In this document: positions 47,802 to 55,010 of the stretch, piece after piece
How the letters are laid out: each line of letters starts with the position of its first letter
Position numbering within the stretch: the stretch's first letter is position 1
DNA from: Simiduia sp. 21SJ11W-1
Lineage (GTDB): Bacteria > Pseudomonadota > Gammaproteobacteria > Pseudomonadales > Cellvibrionaceae
Direction: 5' to 3'
DNA length: 64,000 bases
NCBI RefSeq assembly: GCF_024138675.1
Contig: NZ_CP090959.1
Coordinates: forward strand, 3,007,501 to 3,071,500
Position numbers and translations under genes: made by a program
The notes under the pieces: generated by a model
The model's input: the letters and a program-made list of their open reading frames with translations, nothing else
Told to the model about the DNA's origin: nothing
The model's database searches: none

Positions 47802-48370
47802 TCTTGCTCCCGACGACGCTTCAGTGCGACCAACAAACAACGCATATTTTCTTCCATATAAGGCAGCACGCACACTAAAGCCATAAAGCCGAGGTAATAC
47901 GGCAGATAGGCCTCCCCTCCGTGGGCATAAGGCATGGGGTTAAGTTTAAACTCACCTTGCCAATCAAAGCTCACCAGCTTAATAAACACCGGGTAATTAA
48001 TTACGATGATCAGCAGCAGCATATACAAAGGCAAGGTAGCCAGATAATTGTGTGCATGCATTTCCCAGATACTGATATAGCGCTTCGGCGCGGCGTAGTG
48101 CACATCGTAATGCGCCACCAACTCGTGTGCCAACCAGGCTACGAGGCATATCAACATAATCAGGACATTCACCTCGAAGAGTAGGCATAGCAAAATTGGG
48201 ACTGCCATTTGCAGCCCCATTAGCGAGTGAATAAGTGACTCTTTTAGGCCAGAGTTATGCTCTATGCGTGTAGATCGGTGACAGCACCAGTCAACAAACC
48301 CGGCAATGCCCCAAAGCGGTAAAAACACATACAGTATTAACTGAATAAGTAAATAATTGGTTTGCAACAC
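47798..48370 (-). CDS. Integral membrane protein with His-rich loop, first gene of the ketosynthase operon
   Basis: Protein of 190 residues with about four hydrophobic segments. Between segments two and three it has HELVAHYDVHYAAP and WEMHAHNYLA, a run of His residues reminiscent of membrane di-iron hydroxylases/desaturases, though the canonical eight-His pattern is incomplete. It also resembles a family of uncharacterised proteobacterial membrane proteins. The start is a GTG with AAGGA six bases upstream. It opens a tight four-gene operon and lies next to the end of the cassette array. Confidence 0.75.
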   Translation of the reverse strand: MLQTNYLLIQLILYVFLPLWGIAGFVDWCCHRSTRIEHNSGLKESLIHSLMGLQMAVPILLCLLFEVNVLIMLICLVAWLAHELVAHYDVHYAAPKRYISIWEMHAHNYLATLPLYMLLLIIVINYPVFIKLVSFDWQGEFKLNPMPYAHGGEAYLPYYLGFMALVCVLPYMEENMRCLLVALKRRREQE

Positions 48371-48722
48371 CGAATTCCTTTTGGCGCTTAGTCAGTTGTG
48401 CACTATAACTGAAAGATTATTAAATGTGGATGTACCAAGCTAAAAGACAATAATTTCACATAGCAACCGATTTCATTTAGTCAAAGCGAAAATTAGTCAG
48501 TGCGATCCAGCTACTGATCAATAGGGTCTTTGATCTCGTCTATTCTTGTAAGCAGCCGATTTTCTTTCACCACATTGCCGGACGAGTGAAGCTCTACGCC
48601 GGGTCTTGGCTTCGATCCGCACAATGAATGGAACATCACCCGGAGCCTTGGCTTTATTGGTACCACCAGAGAAATCAAATGAGTCGGACCCTATTGATCT
48701 TGACCCTATTGATCTGTCCAGT
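48371..48722. other. Boundary between cassette array and ketosynthase operon, with repeated GACCCTATTGATC
   Basis: About 350 bp without a convincing gene. It should contain the promoter of the minus-strand operon (AT-rich 48400-48480). GACCCTATTGATCT occurs in two direct copies (48687-48700 and 48702-48715) and once inverted (GATCAATAGGGTC, 48516-48528). Such inverted flanks suggest a decayed small mobile element, but no transposase remnant is recognised between them. Confidence 0.45.
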
Positions 48723-48760
48723 GGAGCGAAGCGGAACGATGTTTGACCGCCTTGTTAGTT
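48723..48760 (-). repeat. Truncated attC site at the left end of the array
   Basis: CCGCCTTGTTAGTTGC has the same form as the right arm of the other sites (core GTTAGTT at 48754-48760), preceded by GTGGAGCGAAGCGGAAC. The matching left arm (a TAACGCC-type end) is absent, so the outer half has been lost. Confidence 0.6.
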
Positions 48761-49108
48761 GCATTTCTCTAGCTCGGCTTTCAGTACATCAACATGAACC
48801 ATCCGAGCAAGCCCTTCACCGACAGAAGTTGCGCAAGTAGCGCACCACTGTGCTCTTAAAATAGCTTCCTCAAGCATGAACCGCTTCACTTCAAGATTTG
48901 AGGCTTGCGCGCTTTTAGATTGCAATACCAACGAGCCAAAATCAGTGTCTTGAGGCCAAGGAAGCTTTTCCGCTTCAACAATAAAAATCCTAAATATTTC
49001 CTTTGCACAGCTAAGGCTCTCAGATGCTGAAATAGAAGCTGCTATTACCTCAACAACTTCGGGATCAAAGCCAGCTTGAATAATTGCTTTCCGAGTATGC
49101 AAATACAT
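48755..49108 (-). CDS. Cassette protein of unknown function
   Basis: Protein of 117 residues, helical, with a central EIFRIFIVEAEKLPWP segment; no signal peptide or recognised domain. Its TAA stop is formed by the core of the truncated recombination site. Last cassette in the array. Confidence 0.55.
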   Translation of the reverse strand: MYLHTRKAIIQAGFDPEVVEVIAASISASESLSCAKEIFRIFIVEAEKLPWPQDTDFGSLVLQSKSAQASNLEVKRFMLEEAILRAQWCATCATSVGEGLARMVHVDVLKAELEKCN

Positions 49109-49119
49109 CTACTGGCCTC

Positions 49120-49190
49120 ACTAACGCCCGGAGAAAACGCGAGCGGAGCGAGTCGAGGCCGACAGGCCGTTTTGGTTGCGTTTGTTAAGC
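49120..49190 (-). repeat. attC recombination site
   Basis: Inverted ends CTAACGCCCG and GCGTTTGTTAAGC with an imperfect inner palindrome; belongs to the cassette at 49192-49479. Confidence 0.8.
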
Positions 49191-49191
49191 A

Positions 49192-49479
49192 TTATGCCCA
49201 TATAATTTCAACTTCACTGGCCTGGCGCTTGTTTTCTTGTTTCGTTTCTTTGTTGTAAACGCGTATATGATGTCCTACAGATAGGATTAGCTTCGCTGCT
49301 TCCTCCAACGTTTCAACATATACTTTCGTAGCACTGTAATTTAGTGGTTTTTTAGTTTTTCTTGAAAGCTCTTCTGAGTGAAGAACATAGTAACCATTCT
49401 TCGGAGTTGCAATAAACTTCTTACCCTCTACAGAGCCTTTGGTCCCCCAAGCAATAATTTCCTTTACCTTTCGTGACAT
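49192..49479 (-). CDS. Cassette protein, DUF2188-like
   Basis: Basic protein of 95 residues. The central part, KGSVEGKKFIATPKNGYYVLHSEELSRKTKKPLNYSATKVYVETLEEAAKLI, has a short beta-beta-alpha pattern similar to small DUF2188-type domains, but this assignment is tentative. Not exported. Confidence 0.55.
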   Translation of the reverse strand: MSRKVKEIIAWGTKGSVEGKKFIATPKNGYYVLHSEELSRKTKKPLNYSATKVYVETLEEAAKLILSVGHHIRVYNKETKQENKRQASEVEIIWA

Positions 49480-49494
49480 AGCTCATCCCAGATT

Positions 49495-49555
49495 CTTAAC
49501 GCCAATAGCAAGCGCGCCGCTTTTCGGCGTCGCATTGCCTATTTTTGTTAGTTGT
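49495..49555 (-). repeat. attC recombination site (short)
   Basis: Ends TTAACGCCAATAG and CTATTTTTGTTAGTT around the stem GCGCCGC-TTTT-CGGCG; about 60 bp, the shortest site in the array. Belongs to the cassette at 49548-50012. Confidence 0.8.
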
Positions 49556-50012
49556 CATAGACCGGAACTCCATAGAAGTTACCTTCCTTTTCTCCACCAA
49601 ACATACTGACTGGATAGTGCTCCCCAGAAACGCCAACCAACGTAAGCTGACCCATCAATTCATAGCCCGCGTCACACAAATTGGCCGATAAATCGACGAT
49701 CAATGCGGCGCCGCTCAAATAGTAGGCAGGCTCACCCAGAATGATATCGCTTCCGTTAGGATACGTATTAACTACATCTAATACTCTCCAATCACCCGAG
49801 GAACAGGAATCTGCAACGGCTTCAGTGAATTTAACCGTGAGCCGTTGCTTAATGGATCCTTCGTTATCCAAGATCACGAGAACCCACGGCTCATTCACTT
49901 TGAAAGTCCTTGGAGTCTCCTGTGACGACCAAACCTGATAGGGATATGGCGCCGTAGAAGAACAACCTAAGGTCATCATTAATAAAATATTTAAGATCAG
50001 TAAATTCTTCAT
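49548..50012 (-). CDS. Cassette-encoded lipoprotein of unknown function
   Basis: Exported lipoprotein of 154 residues with lipobox TLGC followed by SSTAPYP. The mature part is beta-rich (EPWVLVILDNEGSIKQRLTVKF) with Cys residues in DSCSSGDW and NLCDAGYE. ATG 50012 gives the signal peptide; the open frame upstream only reads the adjoining attC. The TAA stop is in the attC core. Confidence 0.65.
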   Translation of the reverse strand: MKNLLILNILLMMTLGCSSTAPYPYQVWSSQETPRTFKVNEPWVLVILDNEGSIKQRLTVKFTEAVADSCSSGDWRVLDVVNTYPNGSDIILGEPAYYLSGAALIVDLSANLCDAGYELMGQLTLVGVSGEHYPVSMFGGEKEGNFYGVPVYDN

Positions 50013-50018
50013 AAAACA

Positions 50019-50137
50019 ACTAACGCCCAGCGCAGGCGCAGCCAGCGCGGATCGCATTTTGTGTTAATGTTTGAGCGCCAGCGAGTAACACAAAATGTGC
50101 GTAGCGTTGGCTGTCGCTCTGCCGCTGTTTGTTACGT
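50019..50137 (-). repeat. attC recombination site (long)
   Basis: Ends CTAACGCCCAGCGCAGGCGCAGCC and GGCTGTCGCTCTGCCGCTGTTTGTTACGT; inner arms CATTTTGTGTTA / TAACACAAAATG. About 119 bp. Belongs to the hydrolase cassette at 50132-50806. Confidence 0.85.
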
Positions 50138-50806
50138 GGTTATGGCACGGACTATGACTCTCGCACACGATTCCGGGGCCGTTTGTGCAATGAAGTGTCC
50201 GCCTTCCACAGATTCGATACTCAAGTGGGGATAGATATCACCCAAAACTTTAACTGCATCATATGAAACCAAGCGATCATTTGTTGGCCGGATATACACG
50301 GCTGCAGTTGGTAGATGACCTTTTGGCTCATCAAGTTCAGCAATATTCAATAAACGCTGTTTTAACGTGCTTGGCCCAACCTCTGCGATTGCTTGGCGAA
50401 CTTGATCCATTAGCACCCATTTGCCAAGGCCGTTAAAACATAGCATTTTCATAAGCCAGTTTGGAAACAGATTAGGCTTAATAACAGACTCCGGCAAGGA
50501 GGCAGCAAACCTTGCCAGCTTTCCGGGACGGGAAACAAAGCTAGCTATAAAAACTACTTTCGAGACTCTACCGCCAAGGATATTGCATAATTCATACGCA
50601 ATTCTTCCAGAATATGATTCAGCAACCACCACAACGTTTGAAGATCCAATTTTTCCAGCTATCTCCTCAGCCTGCTGGCGGTAGCTCACGGCCTGCATTT
50701 CATTGAGGCAAACAACTTCAAGGTCTATTTCTTTCGGGATATTCTGAATTAGCTCGTTGAAGAGCAAACCCGTTCCATCCATTCCTGGTAGAAATAGAAT
50801 TTTCAA
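50132..50806 (-). CDS. Cassette-encoded alpha/beta hydrolase
   Basis: Cytoplasmic alpha/beta-fold hydrolase of 224 residues. The N-terminus KILFLPGMDGTGLLF has the oxyanion region, VVAESYSGRIAYELC the nucleophile Ser, and the catalytic Asp and His are likely in RPTNDRLVS and VEGGHFIAQ. Probable esterase or thioesterase; substrate unknown. Its TAA stop lies in the attC core. Confidence 0.85.
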   Translation of the reverse strand: MKILFLPGMDGTGLLFNELIQNIPKEIDLEVVCLNEMQAVSYRQQAEEIAGKIGSSNVVVVAESYSGRIAYELCNILGGRVSKVVFIASFVSRPGKLARFAASLPESVIKPNLFPNWLMKMLCFNGLGKWVLMDQVRQAIAEVGPSTLKQRLLNIAELDEPKGHLPTAAVYIRPTNDRLVSYDAVKVLGDIYPHLSIESVEGGHFIAQTAPESCARVIVRAITT

Positions 50807-50823
50807 TGTTTAGCTACCATCAC

Positions 50824-50902
50824 GTAACGCCAAGCTTTGGGGCGCGAACGTAGTGAGCGTCCCAGCCGCGTTTTTAGCGGCGACAACAGCGCCTTGTTAT
50901 GC
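50824..50902 (-). repeat. attC recombination site
   Basis: Ends GTAACGCCAAGCTTTGGGGCG and GCGCCTTGTTATGC, inner stem AGCCGCG-TTTTTA-GCGGCG. Belongs to the cassette at 50906-51232. Confidence 0.85.
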
Positions 50903-50905
50903 GAT

Positions 50906-51232
50906 TTACTCTGCACTAGATTTCAGCCTTTTTATACCATTGTATGTATCTACTTCAATCTCTTTGGTTTTAGCCATCGCTTCCTCCCGAGGAATTCGTA
51001 TGAACGCATAGAAATCGACTTCTCCATGCGCCATTGATTGGTAATGGAGCTCTGTACCAACTGGAAGTACACCAGAGCCTTGCGAACTATTAATGGAAAG
51101 CGGTTCATTCAACTCATAGGTCGTTGAATATACAAATTGCCAACTTGCAGTTAGATATCCAGCAAAAAAAGTGATTGCTACCAGGGCTGTAATTCCTATT
51201 ACTTTTCTCAAGGCTGATTCCTGCTTACGCAT
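50906..51232 (-). CDS. Cassette protein with one membrane segment
   Basis: Protein of 108 residues: an N-terminal membrane anchor (VIGITALVAITFFAGYLTASWQFVY) and a short beta-rich outer domain (PVGTELHYQSMAHGEVDFYAFIRIP). Function not recognised. Confidence 0.6.
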   Translation of the reverse strand: MRKQESALRKVIGITALVAITFFAGYLTASWQFVYSTTYELNEPLSINSSQGSGVLPVGTELHYQSMAHGEVDFYAFIRIPREEAMAKTKEIEVDTYNGIKRLKSSAE

Positions 51233-51339
51233 AACGCCGCAATTACCGGCTGAAACGAAGTTGTGGATTTTGCGGTAGCGTAGCGATTAACCGCAAAAGG
51301 AACAACGCAGTGGAAGTCCGGTAAATTGCCTTGTTATGC
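51229..51339 (-). repeat. attC recombination site
   Basis: Ends GCATAACGCCGCAATTACCGG and CCGGTAAATTGCCTTGTTATGC, inner arms TTTTGCGGT / ACCGCAAAA. Belongs to the VOC cassette at 51334-51714. Confidence 0.88.
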
Positions 51340-51714
51340 ACTTTGTTCGACTCTCCATGGAGGATTTAAACGGTTTTCACCAGCCCAAAATAGTTTAATT
51401 TTATTACCCGATGGGTCATGCAGCACAGCTTCTCTCCATAGATAATTCATATCCATGGGCTCTTGATCGAACTTAAACCCTTTTTTCTTTAGGCCAAGAA
51501 CTAACTTATCCAACTCTGTATTCTCAAAGTAGATTACCGCACCATTTGAATATTGATTTGCTTCGAGAGAAAGGGAAAAAGTGGCTTCACCCTCAGGACA
51601 TTCAAACCGGGCATAGTGGGGAGTATCTACTATTTGAAGAAATCCCATTCGCCTATAAAAATCTGTTGCCTCTTCCATATTTATTACTGGCAAAGTCACC
51701 TGATTCATATTCAT
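51334..51714 (-). CDS. Cassette-encoded VOC/glyoxalase-fold protein
   Basis: Protein of 126 residues with the vicinal-oxygen-chelate fold: VINMEEATDFYRRMGFLQI, GAVIYFENTELDKLVLGLKKKG and AVLHDPSGNKIKLFWAGE. Single-domain members often bind or modify antibiotics or catechols; no specific substrate is indicated. ATG 51714 begins the conserved fold; the open frame beyond it is attC. Stop TAA lies in the attC core. Confidence 0.82.
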   Translation of the reverse strand: MNMNQVTLPVINMEEATDFYRRMGFLQIVDTPHYARFECPEGEATFSLSLEANQYSNGAVIYFENTELDKLVLGLKKKGFKFDQEPMDMNYLWREAVLHDPSGNKIKLFWAGENRLNPPWRVEQSA

Positions 51715-51732
51715 ACTTTTACTCTTTAGATT

Positions 51733-51843
51733 GCATAACGCCCAGCTAAGCCGCCGGAACGGAGTTGATTGTTTTGTGCGAGCGTAGCGGAAAAGCACAA
51801 AACGAGCAACGCAGTGGAGGTCAGTTTGAGCTGTTTGTTAGGC
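51733..51843 (-). repeat. attC recombination site
   Basis: Ends GCATAACGCCCAGCT and AGCTGTTTGTTAGGC, inner arms GTTTTGTGC / GCACAAAAC. Belongs to the cassette at 51838-52260. Confidence 0.85.
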
Positions 51844-52260
51844 ATTGCTTGCCTCGATTTTAATACCCAGTGTCATCGGAGGAAACACATGCCTTATTAC
51901 TACCTTTTTGTCATTTTTGAGCGTGAATTTCGTTTGGTTTTCTACACCCTCGCCAAGGTAATCATCCTGCTTTATTTCCAATATTTTTGAAGGAAGGCCC
52001 TCCATTTCAAGTAGAAAAGACTGCTCCTGAAATTTCCCCTCACTCACCTTCAGCCCGAGCGCGGGAAAGCGACCTGGCAGTTCTACTTCGCACGGCTTAA
52101 TCGTGAATGTAGATTGATCATCAAAAACCAATTCAATCGAATGGCAAAAAAGAAAACCCTCGTTCGCATCATCTTTCCAAGCCGAATGAACTTCATCATG
52201 ACTTATTCCCGTTCGAATTTCGATAAGGTTCTTATTTTCGAAGATGGTAGTTTCTCTCAT
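51838..52260 (-). CDS. Cassette protein of unknown function
   Basis: Beta-rich cytoplasmic protein of 140 residues (HSIELVFDDQSTFTIKPCEVELPG; KFTLKNDKKVVIRHVFPPMTLGIKIE). No recognised domain or signal peptide. Stop TAA in the attC core. Confidence 0.6.
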   Translation of the reverse strand: MRETTIFENKNLIEIRTGISHDEVHSAWKDDANEGFLFCHSIELVFDDQSTFTIKPCEVELPGRFPALGLKVSEGKFQEQSFLLEMEGLPSKILEIKQDDYLGEGVENQTKFTLKNDKKVVIRHVFPPMTLGIKIEASNA

Positions 52261-52264
52261 GGCT

Positions 52265-52356
52265 GCCTAACGCCCGGTTTAGGGGCGGCCGGAGCGTCAG
52301 CGTAGGCCGTCCCAGCCGCACGTTTTTTGTGCGGTGACTAGAACCGCTTGTTATGC
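52265..52356 (-). repeat. attC recombination site of repeat cassette copy 1
   Basis: Ends GCCTAACGCCCGGTTTAGGGG and AGAACCGCTTGTTATGC, with GGCCGGAGCGTCAGCGTAGG and an inner CCGCACG stem. Nearly identical to the sites at 54252-54341 and 55011-55100. Confidence 0.9.
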
Positions 52357-52662
52357 GCGACCTAGTTACGCACCGCCCTTTGTTTATTTAGCCCAACTTA
52401 CAGGCCATTTATTCTTAAATTAACACTGCCATTGCCTGGCAGCGCTAGAAAAACCCCTTAAGAAAACGGAGTTTACAACAATGTTTGTTTCAAAGAGTTC
52501 GCTTTGACGCCAAACTTTTCTTGACTACGAAGTTACCAGCGATGGGCGCCACCAATCAATTCTGATTTTATCCGAACTACTTGGAGCCACCCTACTTCGA
52601 CGCCTTTTGTTCATGACTACGAAGGAATTTGTGTGCCATCACTCTCGGGATTTCGCTTTTCC
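52357..52662 (-). repeat. ORF-less repeat cassette, copy 1
   Basis: Body of a cassette that occurs three times (see 54342-54648 and 55101-55403). It lacks a normal-sized gene. On the minus strand RNA CGCUGCCA can pair with UGGCAGUG (52424-52444). The motif GACTACGAAG occurs twice. A 24-codon ORF starts in the neighbouring core. Confidence 0.85.
52424..52444 (-). ncRNA. Conserved hairpin in repeat cassette copy 1
   Basis: Eight-pair stem CGCTGCCA / TGGCAGTG with a 5-base loop, readable as RNA only on the minus strand because one pair is G-U. Copy 2 is identical; copy 3 keeps all pairs. Whether it is a separate RNA, a terminator-like structure or a site on DNA is unknown. Confidence 0.45.
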
Positions 52663-52666
52663 GCAT
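52592..52666 (-). CDS. Micro-ORF starting in the attC core, copy 1 (24 aa, frameshifted)
   Basis: The ATG is part of the GTTATGC core. The peptide starts MRKSEIPRVMAHKFLRS, like the other copies, but a one-base deletion relative to them brings an early TAG. Coding status is unproven. Confidence 0.3.
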   Translation of the reverse strand: MRKSEIPRVMAHKFLRSHEQKASK

Positions 52667-52755
52667 AACGCCCGGTTTAGGCGCGGCTGGAGCGTAGCGT
52701 AAGCCGTCGCAGCCGCACGTTTTTTGTGCGGCGAACCTACAACCGCTTGTTATAC
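52663..52755 (-). repeat. attC recombination site
   Basis: Ends GCATAACGCCCGGTTTAGGCG and ACAACCGCTTGTTATAC with inner CCGCACG-TTTTTT-GTGCGG stem. Related to the repeat-cassette sites but attached to a different gene (52750-53178). Confidence 0.88.
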
Positions 52756-53178
52756 AACTGACTCAAGCCTTCTGTGATCCTTATCTAATTTAACGCTAAC
52801 GAGATGTTCAACGCCATACTCTGTTAACACTGCTGAGACTCGGTCTTTCAGAGATTCAAGATATTCTGAATCCTCAATAATTGTAGAGTTCCATAAAAGA
52901 CGCTTAATTTTTTTATTTGAGGTTAGATGAATCCTGAACTCATACTTTTCTATATCATCCGTAAACACATCAATTGCGTAGCTAAATGGATCACTTTTTC
53001 CGTTATTAAACCAAATGAACCAACCCCAATCTTCTTGCTCCGACTGAATATCAGTAAACTCCTTGACCAAATGACTCAATAGATCGACAAAGTGCTCACC
53101 GCCGTAGCAACATTCATTGAAGTAAAAATCTTCATCCGCATAATCGACCTTTTTACGGAAGCTTATTTCATATGGCAT
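52750..53178 (-). CDS. Cassette protein of unknown function
   Basis: Acidic protein of 142 residues with many aromatic residues (YADEDFYFNECCYGGEHF; EDWGWFIWFNNGKSDPFSY). Alpha/beta in appearance, no signal peptide, no recognised family. Stop TAA in the attC core. Confidence 0.6.
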   Translation of the reverse strand: MPYEISFRKKVDYADEDFYFNECCYGGEHFVDLLSHLVKEFTDIQSEQEDWGWFIWFNNGKSDPFSYAIDVFTDDIEKYEFRIHLTSNKKIKRLLWNSTIIEDSEYLESLKDRVSAVLTEYGVEHLVSVKLDKDHRRLESVV

Positions 53179-53189
53179 AGATGACCTTT

Positions 53190-53288
53190 GTATAACGCCG
53201 CAATATGGGGCGGCTGGAACGAAGCGCAGCGTAGTGTACGCCGTCCCAGCCCGCGACTTTAGCGGGCGATATAATTGCCTTGTTATGT
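53190..53288 (-). repeat. attC recombination site
   Basis: Ends GTATAACGCCGCAATAT and ATATAATTGCCTTGTTATGT, inner stem GCCCGCGACTTTAGCGGGC. Belongs to the cassette at 53289-53723. Confidence 0.85.
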
Positions 53289-53723
53289 TTATTTTTCACT
53301 TCTTGGTTTGAATTCCTTTAGGCACTTCTTTTCATCCTCCTGCAAACCGTAGCTAAATCCGGTGTCAATTGGATGAAGGGTATCCATATTAATAAGTAAA
53401 TGCTTTTCAAAATCGTATGGATGGCTACTCTTCTGAAGAGATATGTAAGGTGGCAACCCTCCTGGTTCGGATCCGTGATACCACGAAGCGTGGAGAGTAA
53501 TTATTTCGTCGCCTTTTAGTGCGAACAGCTCTTTCATACATTTAGGAAAAGTAACTGATTTACTCCCAAGCCTTAGCTCCAATTTACTTTCTACAAAAAT
53601 AGCAGGCTGATAGTCACTCGGAAGTCCAATTAGTATATCGCCATCTCTTTTAATAATGGTATCTTCATGGCCAACCGCGGCTAGAGAATACAGAGCTATT
53701 AACAGTATTAGAATTATCTTCAT
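53289..53723 (-). CDS. Cassette-encoded secreted protein of unknown function
   Basis: Protein of 144 residues with a signal peptide (MKIILILLIALYSLAAVG) and a small beta-rich mature part with two Cys residues (FPKCMKEL; EKKCLKEF). Its stop directly follows the attC core. Confidence 0.62.
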   Translation of the reverse strand: MKIILILLIALYSLAAVGHEDTIIKRDGDILIGLPSDYQPAIFVESKLELRLGSKSVTFPKCMKELFALKGDEIITLHASWYHGSEPGGLPPYISLQKSSHPYDFEKHLLINMDTLHPIDTGFSYGLQEDEKKCLKEFKPRSEK

Positions 53724-53736
53724 CGTTCACCTAGAA

Positions 53737-53810
53737 ACATAACGCCTCAAACAGGGGCGCGCGTTAGCGCGTCCCGGCCGGAGGCCCTTGCTGCTTTGGC
53801 TTGTTAAGGC
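53737..53810 (-). repeat. attC recombination site
   Basis: Ends ACATAACGCCTCAAACAGGGG and TTGCTGCTTTGGCTTGTTAAGG, inner GCGCGC-GTTA-GCGCG stem. Almost the same as the site at 54649-54722, which is attached to a different gene. Confidence 0.82.
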
Positions 53811-54234
53811 ATTTTAGCCTGCTTAGTATATTTTTGTAATCATATAGCAAGTCAGATTTAGGCTCTCCATGGAATTGATTAAAACTAGTATCAGGAATCG
53901 ATTGCTCAAATACCCTATACCGCTTATGCCATTCACTATGAGCCTCTGCAAATACCGTTTTTGCTGTAGATGAAAACTGATTTGCTGTTATATCTATATC
54001 CATTTGACCTAACCTAAGCCACACGTGTCTCTGTGATATTTTGTATCTGTTTTCACCTCGCAGCATCATGATCCCTTTATGATCAAGTTCTTCAACTAGA
54101 AACTTTGCCAAAAGGTATGACGAATACTCACAACAAGCCTTGGGGAATTGTGAGAATAGACCGAATCTAAACTCCTCAGGATCAATGGAAAGTAAAGATT
54201 TTCTAAATAGTCTTACTTGTTTGTATATTTCCAT
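53764..54234 (-). CDS. Cassette protein of unknown function whose frame runs through its attC
   Basis: Protein of 156 residues. SQFPKACCEYSSYLLAKFLVEEL and the later NRYKISQRHVWLRLGQMDIDITANQF suggest a papain-like (NlpC/P60 or transglutaminase-like) fold with Cys, His and Asp in order, but this is tentative. There is no stop before the recombination site, so about the last 15 residues (from LNKPKQQ) are encoded by attC. Confidence 0.6.
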   Translation of the reverse strand: MEIYKQVRLFRKSLLSIDPEEFRFGLFSQFPKACCEYSSYLLAKFLVEELDHKGIMMLRGENRYKISQRHVWLRLGQMDIDITANQFSSTAKTVFAEAHSEWHKRYRVFEQSIPDTSFNQFHGEPKSDLLYDYKNILSRLKCLNKPKQQGPPAGTR

Positions 54235-54251
54235 GCTTGATACTGATTGAG

Positions 54252-54341
54252 CCTTAACGCCCGGTTTAGGGGCGGCCGGAGCGTCAGCGTAGGCCGTCCC
54301 AGCCGCGTATTTTGCGGCGACCCTAGAACCGCTTGTTATGC
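54252..54341 (-). repeat. attC recombination site of repeat cassette copy 2
   Basis: Ends CTTAACGCCCGGTTTAGGGG and AGAACCGCTTGTTATGC; differs from copies 1 and 3 mainly in the inner loop (CCGCGTATTTTGCGG). Confidence 0.9.
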
Positions 54342-54648
54342 GCGACCTAGTTACGCACCGCCCTTTGTTTATTTAGCCCAACTTACAGGCCAATTATTCT
54401 TAAATTAACACTGCCATTGCCTGGCAGCGCTAGAAAAACCCCTTAATAAGACGGAGTTTACAACAATGTTTGTTTCAAGGAGTTCTCTTTGACGCCAAAC
54501 TTTTCTTGACTACGAAGTTACCAGCGATGGACGCCACTAATCAATCTTGATTTTATCCGTACTACTTGGAGGCACCCTACTTTGATGCCCTGCCGATCAT
54601 CGCTACGAAGTGCTTGTTGCGCAACCAAACTCCGGATTTCGCTTTTCC
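54342..54648 (-). repeat. ORF-less repeat cassette, copy 2
   Basis: Very similar to copy 1 over its left two thirds, with a handful of substitutions; more different towards the right end. The hairpin is at 54409-54429 with the same sequence as copy 1. Confidence 0.85.
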
Positions 54649-54652
54649 GCAT
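54518..54652 (-). CDS. Micro-ORF starting in the attC core, copy 2 (44 aa)
   Basis: ATG inside the GTTATGC core; peptide starts MRKSEIRSLVAQQALRSD and continues GIKVGCLQVVRIKSRL. Longest of the three versions. Coding status is unproven. Confidence 0.35.
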   Translation of the reverse strand: MRKSEIRSLVAQQALRSDDRQGIKVGCLQVVRIKSRLISGVHRW

Positions 54653-54722
54653 AACGCCTCAAACAGGGGCGCGCGTTCAGCGCGTCCCGGCCGCAGGCCC
54701 TTGCTGCTTTGGCTTGTTATGC
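54649..54722 (-). repeat. attC recombination site
   Basis: Ends GCATAACGCCTCAAACAGGGG and TTGCTGCTTTGGCTTGTTATGC. Nearly the same as the site at 53737-53810. Belongs to the cassette at 54717-54998. Confidence 0.85.
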
Positions 54723-54998
54723 AACATCATGCTTCTTTTTAATGGCATCTAAGACTATTTCGCATGCTTCAAAAGCATACACATATGCATCAATGTAGTC
54801 TTGCTGAGAGCCTGATCCTGTAATGTTTCTCACTTGCAAAAGGAGTTGATCTTCATATTTAGTTTTGAGTCTTTTCAAGACCGGCAATACCTTTGCTGGC
54901 TCCACACCTTCGAGATACTCAAGCGCTGACCGGACTCTCTCTTCCTTTGTAGAGTTCCATCCATTATCAAGTATTCCATCAAGTCGATTAATGTCCAT
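54717..54998 (-). CDS. Cassette protein of unknown function, all-helical
   Basis: Protein of 93 residues (EERVRSALEYLEGVEPAKVLPVLKRLKTKYEDQLL; AYVYAFEACEIVLDAIKKK). No recognised domain. Stop TAA in the attC core. Confidence 0.58.
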   Translation of the reverse strand: MDINRLDGILDNGWNSTKEERVRSALEYLEGVEPAKVLPVLKRLKTKYEDQLLLQVRNITGSGSQQDYIDAYVYAFEACEIVLDAIKKKHDVA

Positions 54999-55010
54999 AT
55001 ATCTTCCACT

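Noticed and set aside
50132-50806. The cassette hydrolase as an antibiotic-resistance gene
   Set aside because: The alpha/beta hydrolase motifs do not point to any known resistance enzyme; only a general hydrolase call is supported.
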